The notes beneath the pieces were generated by a model. It ran no database searches, had not been told where the DNA came from, and saw only the letters and a program-made list of their open reading frames with translations. The translations under genes and the position numbers were made by a program. From Nansenia antarctica (lineage: Eukaryota > Chordata > Actinopteri > Argentiniformes > Microstomatidae), in assembly GCA_963989245.1 (NCBI GenBank), contig OZ022345.1, forward strand, positions 23,220,696-23,284,695: 64,000 nt of DNA. The letters are read 5' to 3'. Below are positions 34,356-44,590 of the stretch, piece after piece. Position 1 is the stretch's first letter, and each line of letters opens with the position of its first letter.

Positions 34356-36231
34356 CAGTGGCGGCTGGTGCTAAAATGTTTGGGTGGGGCACAGGTTATG
34401 GGGGCATGCTCCACGGGGAAGAATATCAACTTTAAAATCTGGATTTACAGTCAATTTTAGCATGAGAATAGCTCTACCCCCCTGTACAGACCTCGCCATC
34501 CCCTCTACCCCCCTGTACAGACCTCTTCATCCCCTCTACCCCCCTGTACAGACCTTTTCATCCCCTCTACCCACCTCTACAGACCTCTTCATCCCCTCTA
34601 CCCACCTCTACAGACCTCTCCATCCCCTCTACCCACCTCTACAGACCTCTCCATCCCCTCTACCCCCCTGTACAGACCTCTCCATCCCCTCTACCCCCTG
34701 TACAGACCTCTCCATCCCCTCTACCCCCTGTACAGACCTCTTCATCCCCTCTACCCTCCTCTACAGACCACTTTATCCCCTCTACCCTCCTCTACAGACC
34801 TCTTCATCCCCTCTACCCCCCTGTACATACCTCTTCATCCCCTCTACCCCCCCTGTACAGACCTCTCCATCCCCTCTACCCTCCTCTACAGACCTCTCCA
34901 TCCCCTCTACCCTCCTCTACAGACCTCTTCATCCCCTCTACCCCCCTGTACAGACCTCTTCATCCCCTCTACCCCCCTGTACAGACCTCTTCATACCCTC
35001 TACCCCCCTGTACAGACCTCTTCATACCCTCTACCCCCCTGTACAGACCTCTTCATCCCCTCTACCCCCCTGTACAGACCTCTTCATCCCCTCTACCCCT
35101 CTGTACAGACCTCTTCATCCCCTCTACCCCTCTGTACAGACCTCTTCATCCCCTGTACAGACCTCTTCATCCCCTCTACCCCCCTGTACAGACCTCTTCA
35201 TCCCCTCTACCCCCCCTGTACAGACCTCTTCATCCCCTCTACCCCCCTGTACAGACCTCTTCATCCACTCTACCCCCCTGTACAGACCTCTTCATCCCCT
35301 CTACCCCCCTGTACAGACCTCTTCATACCCTCTACCCCCCTGTACAGACCTCTTCATCCCCTCTACCCCCCTGTACAGACCTCTTCATCCCCTCTACCCC
35401 TCTGTACAGACCTCTTCATCCCCTCTACCCCTCTGTACAGACCTCTTCATCCCCTGTACAGACCTCTTCATCCCCTCTACCCCCCTGTACAGACCTCTTC
35501 ATCCCCTCTACCCCCCCTGTACAGACCTCTTCATCCCCTCTACCCCCCTGTACAGACCTCTTCATCCACTCTACCCCCCTGTACAGACCTCTTCATCCCC
35601 TCTACCCCCCTGTACAGACCTCTTCATACCCTCTACCCCCCTGTACAGACCTCTTCATCCCCTCTACCCCCCTGTACAGACCTCTTCATCCCCTCTACCC
35701 CTCTGTACAGACCTCTTCATCCCCTCTACCCCTCTGTACAGACCTCTTCATCCCCTGTACCCCCCTGTACAGACCTCTTCATCCCCTCTACCCCCCCTGT
35801 ACAGACCTCTTCATCCCCTCTACCCCCCTGTACAGACCTCTTCATCCCCTCTACCCCCCTGTACAGACCTCTCCATCCCCTCTACCCCCCTGTACAGACC
35901 TCTTCATACCCTCTACCCCTCTGTACAGACCTCTCCATCCCCTCTACTCCCCTGTACAGACCTCTTCATCCCCTGTACAGACCTCTTCATCCCCTCTACC
36001 CCCCTGTACAGACCTCTCCATCCCCTCTACCCCCCCCTGTACAGACCTCTTCATCACCTCTACCCCCCCAGTTTTCTCTACAATTTCTACAATTTTCTCT
36101 CTACAGTTTCTACACGTCAACGTGTACCGAAACACTTGTTTCCAACGTGGTCCTACGTTTCTCCTACACCAAGACACATACAAAGAGCATAGAAACATAC
36201 AAAGAGCATAGAAACATACAAAGAGCATAGA
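34356..36231. mobile_element. Minisatellite-bearing element, copy 2
   Basis: Same unique left part, minisatellite and right part as 17848-18905, but a longer array (34472-36070). It ends in three copies of CATACAAAGAGCATAGAAA (36174-36231); copy 1 has one. It is nested in the hAT element. Confidence 0.65.
34472..36070. repeat. 31-bp minisatellite with a ~301-bp higher-order unit
   Basis: About 50 units of 31 bp, some shortened to 21 bp. Rare variants recur at a fixed distance: TCATCCACTC at 35271 and 35572, the 21-bp short unit near 35150, 35451 and a variant near 35752. This gives a higher-order period of about 301 bp. The 602-codon frame across it (34384-36192) is an artefact, as the unit lacks stops. 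Confidence 0.9.
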
Positions 36232-36832
36232 AGATACAATCAGAATACAGTCTGCCATTCCTTCTCCCAGCATCGATTTGGTTTTCCTATCATGACTGAA
36301 GGACAGATGATTCACTTACTTACACAAGTTTGACTTCGGTAATAGGTCCAGTTGCAATATCATCAAGTTGGGAACAAAAGATGCCTCCTTCTAATCCATT
36401 TGTTCAATTTGTTTACAAAGTCCGGTAGTGGTTTGCTGTGTGATTTGCTGTATAGTTCCATATTCCCCCTGCGTGTTGGTCGCACGGCAGCGGAGACGGT
36501 CGCTGATAATTAAGACCAGCAGTAGAATGTTGCCAATAGACATATTACACAAAACACAAAACGAACAAAACAAATAAAAACACGAAGCAAACATTACTAG
36601 CCGCCATAGCCATGGTGAAGCAGGTGAACGAACGTGATCTGAAAGCTACGCCGGCCGTATGACATGACGTAAGCACGTACGATTCTTTGTGCATGTCCCA
36701 AAACCCCATAGACAAATGACCGAATGGCCTGAAGTTACCAAAATAGATTTTACATGCAAGTCTACGAGAACAGCCTAGTGCAATTTCGAGTAGATTGAAA
36801 GTTGCCCTGAAAGGGGCGGGACTTGAAGCTGA

Positions 36833-36938
36833 TTGGAACATACTCCACAGAACACTAGCTGATTGGACTATGATATACTCCACAGAACACTAGCTGATTG
36901 GACTATACTCCACAGAACACTAGCTGATTGGACTATGA
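36833..36938. repeat. Short tandem repeat, three units
   Basis: Three units of about 32-39 bp with ATACTCCACAGAACACTAGC and TGATTGGACTATGATAT. Confidence 0.8.
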
Positions 36939-37039
36939 TATTCAGAAGCAACACTGTCTAGAAGTCATAGGAAAAAAATCTCTCTTCTCCCTTTGGTGGG
37001 GCATTGTCCAATTGCCCCTAATGAACCAGCCTCCCCTGC

Positions 37040-37040
37040 A

Positions 37041-37090
<50 letters not shown>

Positions 37091-37101
37091 TCCCTCTCCC
37101 T

Positions 37102-37148
<47 letters not shown>

Positions 37149-37159
37149 TCCCTCTCCCT

Positions 37160-37206
<47 letters not shown>
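37040..37206. repeat. (CT)n / (CCCTCT)n microsatellite
   Basis: CT runs alternating with two blocks of CCCTCT (37083-37114 and 37143-37174). It interrupts the BED-type reading frame and gives false SLSL/RERE frames. Confidence 0.95.
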
Positions 37207-37209
<3 letters not shown>

Positions 37210-37240
37210 CACACACACACACACCACGCCCCCTCCCTCC

Positions 37241-37374
37241 CCCCTCCTCCCTCCCTCCACACGGGAACACCCTGGCTGGCTGCTGTGCCGCATTTCGTCG
37301 AAATATTTCCAGACCGCCGACTTATTACCGAGAGGAGAGAGAATTTCGTCGTCGTTATCCCTGCTACTCGCCAT
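37241..37374 (-). pseudogene. hAT transposase N-terminus, start of BED zinc finger
   Basis: ATG at 37374-37372, then MASSRDNDDEILSPLGNKSA and VWKYFDEMR. The SPLGNKSxVWKYF start is that of ZBED1-like hAT transposases, where a BED zinc finger binds the transposon ends. The Cys-His part does not follow; the frame runs into the CT microsatellite. It is a broken first exon. Confidence 0.6.
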
Positions 37375-37600
37375 GACTTGACCTGCACAGTGTGCAGCGC
37401 TCTTTAACTTTGTAGTTTGCCGCTGCTAGTCGCACGCTGCACGGAAATGGTGACAGTCACGCAGAATGTGCCATTTCAAAATAAAGGTGTATCTTTAAGA
37501 TGACGATATAGATCGATGTTTTTACATTGCGTCGATGTAATCAGATCGTTAGTCAATGAATCGATGCATCGATGTGAATCGATGTATCGTTACACCCCTA

Positions 37601-38680
37601 CTATAAATATCCTAACATTTTCCTATATCTGAACCTTATGTACACAAGGGTTGTCATATTGCACATAGTATTTGTTGCACATTCATTAAAGTGTCGCAGT
37701 TTGCAGGTTTGAAATGTTCACAGTTGTGTTTCAGTATTGCACTTGATTACAATCTAGTAGCTGCCATCAAATTGTCTAGATTGTCCAGGGCCTAGAACCT
37801 AGGTCTTTGCTGTGTTCAGGGCCTGAATGGCCCTAGGGTAGAAGCTGAGCTTCAGTCTATTTGTCCGTGCGGACATGGTCCTGAACCGCCTGCCTGAGCG
37901 CAGCTGAACAAAGTGTTCGTTCCCAGGGTGGGATGGGTCCCTGGAGATCTTGGTGGCCTTCCTGAGGCAGCGTGTGTTGTACAGCTCTTCCAGAGAGGGG
38001 AGGGGGGCGCCGATGATCTTCTGGGCCGATCTCACGACTCTCTGTAGCGCATTCCTCTCTGCGGCTGTGCAGCTGGAGAACCACACGCAAATGCAGTAGG
38101 TGAGGATGCTCTCCACTGTGCAGCGGTAGAAGGTCACAAGCCGCTCCTGTCTGAGGTGCTATTTCCTGAGGACTCTCAGGAAGTAGAGCCGCTGTTGTGC
38201 CTTCTTGATGATGGCTGCTGTGTTGGTCCTCCAGGACAGGTCCTCCTGTATGTGCACCCCCAGGAATCGGAGAGTTGAGACACTCTCCACGCTCCCTCCA
38301 TCGACTAGCAGGGGCTGGACCTCAGATGTTTTCCTCCTGAAGTCCACGATGATTTCCTGGGTCTTTAACTGGTCTAGCAGCAGATTGTTAACCTTGCACA
38401 GCTTGCCCAGCTGCTCCACCTCATCCCTGTACGCCGCCTCCCCCCCCCCCCCCCCCCCCCCCGAGATGCAGCCCACCACGGTGGTGTCGCCTGCAAACTT
38501 TATGATGGAGTTGCTGGGGTGGACGGGGGTGAAGTCGTAGGTGTAGAGGTTGTAGAGGATGGGGCTCCGCACGCAGCCCTGGGGGGACCCAGTGCTGAGT
38601 CTGAGGGCTGTGGAGGTGAGCCCACCCGCACTCTCTGGGGGTGGTCAGACAGGAAGTCCTTGATCGATGCGCAGATATAT
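37601..38680 (-). pseudogene. L2-like LINE, RT C-terminal part (right of hAT insertion)
   Basis: Continues the L2 copy of 33401. Frames 38572-38159 (KFAGDTTVVGCISGG: motif C with ADD changed to AGD; NNLLLDQLKTQE; FLGVHIQEDLSW) and 38137-37799 (thumb to NTAKT). A 23-base C run at 38440-38462 replaces part of the codons after motif C. It is truncated at about 38680, and the altered active site plus frame breaks make it dead. Confidence 0.85.
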
Positions 38681-39383
38681 GCTGTCTATTATACACCAGG
38701 GAATAGACAGCATATATACACCACAAAGTAGACAGCATATATACACAGACAGACTCAGTTTTATTCCGTCCTCGTGAACTGGGACGGATGGATGGAGGAT
38801 GTCAGTTACCGTATCTGGGACCGTTCACTGTCAGGATGTCAGCTTCCGTATCCGACCACAAGAGGGCAGCACGGGTTCACAGACCCAGTACAAGATCAGA
38901 ATGAATACATTGACATTAAATGTTGAAATCAAATGTTGTCCTAAAGCTTTTATTTTACATTATTGTAAAATATTTACATTATTGTAAAAACAGTGAAAAC
39001 TCTTTGTTCATTTGTGTAAACAGTCAAATATTCTCCAAGCCAAGAAAGTCGCTATATATCTGTTTGTTTTCTTATACAGAAGCAAAGACTATTATCAACA
39101 AAGCCAAAGAACTGCAACTAGAAGGAAAAAACGTTTTAGTTTTTTATAGACACTGGAGAACAGAGAAACAGTACAAGGGGGGCAGTAGATCCATCCAGTA
39201 CTAGTCATAGGGGACACAGTAAAGAGGAAAAGCGGGTGTCTCAGGAGACGTAGTGCTGGGGGGTGGACTGAAGAGTTAGATCACATCAAACCCTGGGGGC
39301 TGAGAGGAGCAGAGAGGGCTGCTGGAGTAGCCTTGTTCCCTGTGGTCCATGTCTCAGTGAGAACCAGGAAGGATCACTTACAT

Positions 39384-39418
<35 letters not shown>
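38681..39418 (-). pseudogene. Uncertain; possible LINE endonuclease fragment
   Basis: 38681-38745 has palindromic copies of TAGACAGCATATATACA. On the minus strand about 39380-39080 a weak LINE-like trace is visible: LVLTETWT (endonuclease LTETW motif) and PPGFDVI, with stops. An acceptor-like TTCTTATACAG precedes an open stretch on the plus strand (39080-39200), but it codes nothing I recognise. Confidence 0.3.
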
Positions 39419-39420
<2 letters not shown>

Positions 39421-39939
39421 ATTAGACTTATACAGCGCTTTTCTAGACACTCAAAGACGCTTTACAAACTGAAAAGATCGAGTAGTAATAATAAAAAGAA
39501 ACAAAAGGTAAATAGAAGAAAGTTTAGGGGCCTAATTGAGGTAGTGCTGGGGACACATGGGAAGGGGAGGGGGGGAGAGGGTTAACTGCTGAAGGCGAGC
39601 TTGAAGAGGTTTTGAGGGCCTGTTTGAATGTTGGGAGGGTGTTGGCCTGTCTGATGTGGTTGGGTTTTGTTGTTTAGTTTCTGCTGCTATTCTGTTTTCT
39701 TTTTCTTTTGTTATTATTATTATTATTATGATTATTATTAGGGATGCACGATATTATCGGCACCGATATTTATCGGCCCGATAATGGGAAATTAATGTTT
39801 ATCGGTATTTATCGGTTTTATAAAATTTTAGCCGATATTTAGGCGATAATATGAAGCCGGAAATATTTCTGCTTCCGGTTTCCGCGCTCATGATGCTGCG
39901 CCTGCGTACAGGCACGCAGTGTATAGACCAGAGCGAAAC

Positions 39940-40149
39940 ATGAGAGCTTCCCCGGTGTGGACATTCTGCACAGTTTCTGAGGCAGATAGTGCGTTTGCAA
40001 TTTGCAATACATGTTCGACAAAAGTTCGGAGAGGAGGGCAAAGGTCTACGAGTTACAACACAACAAATCTCATAAGTCACCTTAAGATTCACCATTGCAA
40101 GCACACTGTATGGAAGGAATATCTAAGCCGCCGCTATTTTGCAGAGTAG
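39940..40149 (+). pseudogene. hAT transposase BED zinc finger exon
   Basis: ATG at 39940 (MRASPVWTFCTVSE), then CNTCSTKVRRGG and NTTNLISHLKIHH: the BED pattern of a W-x-F-like start, C-x2-C and H-x4/5-H. The frame ends at 40149 after YLSRRYFAE. No catalytic (DDE, dimerisation) region follows, so the element is not autonomous. BED fingers bind the transposon ends. Confidence 0.75.
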
Positions 40150-40879
40150 CAGAAGGTAGCCTAGCCGCGAACAAAAAAAGCTGCGGTGAGAATGTGAATG
40201 TAGGACAAGTTGTTTACAAGGAAAACATGCACTTTTTGTTTTCCCATGTCAGTGCAATTTATTTTGAATTCTTATGCAAAACGTTTGATGGGCTTTATCA
40301 CAACCTACCTCATCCTCATGCACTAAAAGTAGCATAGCCCAGCCCTTTTCAGTTGCTTTATTAAGCATACTAGTGTAGCCTACTATGTGCCTTGTGTCAT
40401 TCTGCTTATCTGCAGACTAAGCAGCCATTTGGCACTAGTTTCTGTAAAAGTTCTATAACATTTTTGGTTCTTTAAAAGTCTTTATTTTTGTATTGACTGA
40501 TGCACTTTATTTATTTATTTATTGATATTTTATTTATGCATTTTCAATTTACAGGGATGGACAAGATGCACTTTATTTTTGACACTTTTTTGATCTAATT
40601 ACTCTTAGGTGAGCCTTTTTTGTTTTCATAAAAGGAGGCCAGATCTTGGCAAAAAAAAGCATTGTGCACTGTCTATAACAGATTCTGTTTGTTAGAGGAA
40701 ATAATAAATGAACATTTGAAGAGTCAGAAGTGTTCTCTTTGTTGTGTTAACAATAATGAGATTTGGTGAGATCACTATGGAATATTAAATCATCAATCTT
40801 TGCTCACTACATAGCCTTTCTTACCTTCAGGTGTGCATGAACTATAGGTTATCAACTGTGAAATGATATCTGTTCTCAT

Positions 40880-41919
40880 TAGGGGTGGGCATCAATGATC
40901 GATGATCGATTAATTGATCGATAAGGTCTTGGTCGATCACAAAATATTTTGCTCGATAATCATTATTTTTTATTTTTTATTTTTTATAATAATAATAATA
41001 ATGGAAATTAGTTTGTCCACGTTATGTGTGAGAAATGAACTTTGCATTTGCCTTCGCATTGAATTTCACAACGCAGTACGGCATGACGGAAGTTCCCGTA
41101 CGTTAGTGTAACCTGACCTCCAGTAATAGGTGCACGATCTCCACTACTTCCTGAAAGGCACCTTGCATGTTTAATTGATTAATCAGCTGTGCGGTAAACT
41201 GTTGGAACACACACTGCTTGGAAAATGGCGAAGCGAGCGAAACGAAGCTTGGTGTGGGAGCATTTTGATCTGAAAGGCGACCTCGTTCATTGCAAACACT
41301 GCGCAGTGACCTATAAATATAATACGACGACGACCCCGATGAAATACCACCTGCAAGCCGTACACCCGACCCTGACTGCTCCTTCGCTACCTTGTACTTC
41401 TCATGCCTCATTGCGTTCGTCTCTCACCCCTGAACATGTTAACATGATCATCTTTTTGAACAAGAACCAGTAGGCCTGCCGCCTACAGTCTCTCGCTGGA
41501 GTTTAAATTTAAGTTAAGCTGGACGCTCTTAAGGACACTAACGTTTTCAGTCATCCTCCTATTTGTGAGTAACTGTTTTTTTTACTGCTCCTATGGTGAG
41601 TTACTTATTTTCTATATTTTTATTTATAATGTAAAATGTGTTTTTAAGTTAAACAATTTAGGCTACTCACTGCCTTGTTTAAGAGGATTGTTATCTGACT
41701 GTAGTGTCTAGTTAATGTGAATGAATGAATGTGTGCATTGTGCAATTCTGCAATAGCAACACAAATAAAGTTTTTTCCCCAAGGAAAACATGCTTGTTAT
41801 TTCTGCCCTAGTTTTTTTTTTTTTTTTTATGAAAAAAATGCTTATTGATTAATCGATATTTGATCGTTAATTCGTTACGATTATCTAAAAAAAAATGTTG
41901 ATCGTTTGCCCAGCCCTAG
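40880..41919 (+). mobile_element. hAT element nested in hAT, TSD GTTCTCAT
   Basis: Ends TAGGGGTGGGCATCAATGAT and, reversed on the right, TAGGGCTGGGCAAACGATCA. Target duplication GTTCTCAT (40872-40879, 41920-41927). Subterminal ATCGAT-rich text on both sides. 1,040 bp with one BED exon and no catalytic domain. Confidence 0.92.
41225..41473 (+). pseudogene. hAT transposase BED zinc finger exon
   Basis: 82 codons: MAKRAKRSLVWEHFDLK, then CKHCAVTYKYNTTTTPMKYH and LQAVHP. This is a complete BED finger (VWEHF, C-x2-C, H-x4-H). The catalytic part is deleted; the frame then stops (NKNQ). It is typical of a MITE-like derivative of an autonomous hAT. Confidence 0.8.
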
Positions 41920-42299
41920 TTCTCATATCGGTTATCGTCCACGAGAAGCGGGTAAACATCGGTATCGGTATCGGTTGGGAAAAAATGCATATCGTGCATC
42001 CCTAATTATTATGATTGTGATTATGATTATGATTATTATTATTATTATTATTATTATAAGTAGTAGTAGTCGTATTGCATTGCACTGTTAATTGTTCATT
42101 GTTATTGTTGAGGAGTTGCTTGTCGTAAAGTATTTGGTCCTTTGTGTCTGAGGACACCGGTCTACAGTTTTCTAATCTTATGTTACGTAGTGTTGATAAA
42201 TAATTAATAGATACAATTAATTTGTATCATCTTTAGTTTTGTAATCATTCTGAGACGTGTGTTTATTTCCCGCTGAATGTGCCTATCCCTGTGTGAAGA

Positions 42300-42474
42300 A
42301 AGTGAAACGCCCATTGGTGACGTCATCAACAGACGCCAGTGTTTGTGTTTTTGTCAGAGCAGCATTTTCATTCTATATGATCAAAGGTTGATTCCATTCT
42401 CCTTATGCAAGACAACGTGTGCATCTCGACACTCCCGGAGTGTGATTTAGATTAAATAAAGCATCGCATCGCAG
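42300..42474 (+). promoter_or_regulatory. Conserved CRE-like site and candidate first-exon donor, copy B
   Basis: CCCATTGGTGACGTCATC at 42310-42327 combines a reversed CCAAT box with a CRE; in copy A the ATTGG is changed to ATTGA. The donor GCATCGCAG|GTAAGG (GT at 42475) is kept. Confidence 0.3.
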
Positions 42475-42769
42475 GTAAGGACAACTAAGATATTAGCCAG
42501 ATGAATAATAACTTTAACTGGCCAAAGGCAAATGCGTTCGTTCTTTTGTAGCCTATTCTAGTACCGTACAGTATGGCGCATGTTAGCCCCGGTGTGTGTA
42601 TGGAACTAGAGGACCTAAAGGCCACATGCACCAGTAACGTGCAGTGAGGTCATTGGCTGGGTAGGCAGTGAGCTATTTTAAAAAAAGTCATGCGAGTAAC
42701 GCAGCAGCCAGACTTCAAATGGCATAGCGCATACTATAAAGGCAATCAATAGCCCTTATATATTTTGCC

Positions 42770-43010
42770 GCAGGCTCAAAACTCACTTCTTCAAGAAGTA
42801 GGCCTACCAGAATCCTCCCTCTTAAGCACCTATTGTATTGTTAGTTTGCTATTCTTCTCTATGCTATTGCTATATTGCTATACTGTATTTTTAGTTTGCT
42901 ATTCTTCATTTTGCCTTAAAAAAGCAGTACACTCCTACGTTAAATGCAATTATTGTAAGTCGCTTTGAATAAAAGCGTCGGCTAAATTACTGTAATGTAA
43001 TGTAGGCTAA
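42770..43010 (+). mobile_element. Common fish SINE/LINE tail fragment
   Basis: TGTAAGTCGCTTTGAATAAA and AGCGTCGGCTAAATTACTG (42952-42993), followed by TAATGTAATG, match the widely spread teleost tail (usually ...CTTTGGATAAAAGCGTCTGC...). A reversed piece occurs at 54650-54678. Confidence 0.5.
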
Positions 43011-43279
43011 TATACTATACTATAAAGTCAATCACATAGCCCATATATACTATACTATCAAATAGCTGGTCAAAAATGTCATGTATTGTTATCTCATAAC
43101 TACACATAGCGTAGCGCAACAGCCTGTATGGCATTACCTACATTCACCTGCATCTCAACAAGATTTACAGCAGCACGCAAAACAGCTCAATGACAATATA
43201 AATTCACCTGCATCAACAACACAGGATTTACAGCATTTGAACCGGCACGCAATAGCCTACATTATCTTAAGCATATGTA

Positions 43280-43836
43280 ACATGCGTCGGCAAATGTGCG
43301 GCTAATTTCTCATCCTTTTCTGCCATCAAATGTAAAAGTTCGACATAATTCCCACGATTGATGGAGCTACTGCTCTCGTCGTTCCCCCGAAATGCTCATT
43401 CTTGTTTAGCAAGGTAGCATGTTGCATCAATTAGGCTTTTCAAGATTTCCCTGTTCTCCTTTACCTTTGCGTTGTGTGCAGTAACATGCAGCCGGTGCTG
43501 CTCATCCAGGGCCATGTCTATGCGACTTTTGCCAAAGGTTTCCAAGGCCATCTGAGAGTGGATGTGGGCTGTGGATTTTTCATGCTTCTCTAAAGCTCTT
43601 GGAAAATTGTTCAGGTTACAGTAGCCCCCTTTCACCCACACGCTGTCGCTAGATGAGAACAATAGGCAAGGGAAGCAGAATAGCTTGTTAGCCTGGCTAC
43701 ATCCACACAGCCAGTCCTTTTTTTTGTACCATTCCGTTTGAAATGTTCGTACAATCTTCTGTCCCTTCCTTTGGGTTAATTGAGATAGGTCAGGTGTTGC
43801 CCTCCCATTTTCAATCACATTTCGTTTTTTGCTCAA
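43280..43836 (-). pseudogene. hAT transposase N-terminus, TTF-type zinc finger (ZMYM1-like)
   Basis: MSKKRNVIENGRATPDLSQL, then FQTEWYKKKDWLCGCSQANK, FCFPCLLFSS, a WVKGGYCNLNNFPRALEKHE block and HIHSQMAL. This is the TTF zinc finger found at the front of ZMYM1/ZMYM6-like hAT transposases. A stop follows CYLAKQE (43396-43398), after which AFRGNDESSSSINRGNYVE continues in frame, another stop ending it near 43285. The catalytic part with the dimerisation region is missing. It gave the element its DNA-binding part. Confidence 0.8.
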
Positions 43837-43997
43837 AACTGAAGGTTGAAAATCTTTTTAACTGTTGGATATCCATGATGCTGATCTCAAGTTAGCTGGG
43901 GGAAATTTAGAACCGCGGCGCGAACAGCAGAGGAATGCCGCTACGGCAAGCCAAACGCAAACCGTCAATCATGCTGTCAGAGGCAGCGTCGCACGGT

Positions 43998-44476
43998 CAG
44001 GGCTTAAAGTACTCCGGCACAGTGCCGGATTTCCGGCGCGGGAGAATTAAAAAAAATAAATAATAATGCAATTGCGGCATTGCGCCGACGTGGTGGCGGG
44101 GGCGCTGTTTCACAAATAACTTAGCTTTCGTGTTTGCTAGCGAAACAGCTGATAGTTGATGTTGACTGCTCAAGGAGAATACATATTTGAAAGTACAGAA
44201 TGCCTGAGAGCCTTATATTGCATTATATTACATTATATTTTGAATGGCCATCTGGTGCCTGAATATTGTTTTTTCCTTTACATATATAATGACATTTCCA
44301 CCATAAATGTATGGCGAAAGGGCACAAATTGGTGCATATCAATTCACCAGAATGCAAGAAATTAAGTGTTTGATGCTCGTTTAAGGACCCCCAGACAGCC
44401 CTGCTTCATGGGTCCCCCCCGATGTCAAACACCACTGGTACCACCTCCGCCTCATTTTGAGCCAGGAAAAACCCTG
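43998..44476. mobile_element. Dispersed repeat (possible hAT derivative)
   Basis: Starts CAGGGCTTAAAGTACTCCGG and ends GAGCCAGGAAAAACCCTG, which look like hAT ends, but no TSD is seen. The core (44068-44410) occurs reversed at 59855-60204 inside another hAT. Confidence 0.5.
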
Positions 44477-44526
44477 AGTAGTGACGGGAAGCCTTATGGG
44501 ACGTGGTGCCAAGAAGGAGAATATAA

Positions 44527-44571
44527 GTGATAGTGGCTTAATAAGTAATCAGTTTGTTCTTTTAAAGACAT
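44527..44571. repeat. Long direct repeat flanking the L2 copy (left)
   Basis: GTGATAGTGGCTTAATAAGT ... TTTTAAAGACAT, repeated with small changes at 47189-47238. Confidence 0.75.
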
Positions 44572-44590
44572 GCATATATTTTATTCTGTA

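Larger units (their letters stand above)
33617..37600 (-). mobile_element. BED-type hAT element inserted in an L2, TSD CTATAAAT
   Basis: CTATAAAT flanks both sides (33609-33616 and 37601-37608) and occurs once in uninterrupted L2 copies (for example near 48440). The right end reversed reads TAGGGGTGTAACGATAC; the left end is damaged over the first bases, then CACGATACGATATTATATCG. Inside are a BED-type exon (37241-37374), a minisatellite element (34356-36231) and a (CT)n microsatellite. A catalytic transposase domain is not seen. Confidence 0.8.
39739..42004 (+). mobile_element. hAT element, TSD ATTATTAT, inside copy B
   Basis: Inverted ends TAGGGATGCACGATAT and ATATCGTGCATCCCTA; target duplication ATTATTAT (39731-39738 and 42005-42012), though the target is an ATT repeat. 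Inside are a BED-type exon (39940-40149) and a second hAT (40880-41919). Confidence 0.9.

Noticed and set aside
34384..36192. 602-codon open frame
   Set aside because: Same minisatellite artefact, no start context, no conserved domain.
36928..37407. Several SLSLSL and RERERE frames
   Set aside because: CT microsatellite; only the BED start on the minus strand (37241-37374) has meaning.
39080..39204. Plus-strand exon after TTCTTATACAG
   Set aside because: One good acceptor only, no donor or matching exon; minus-strand text looks weakly like LINE endonuclease.
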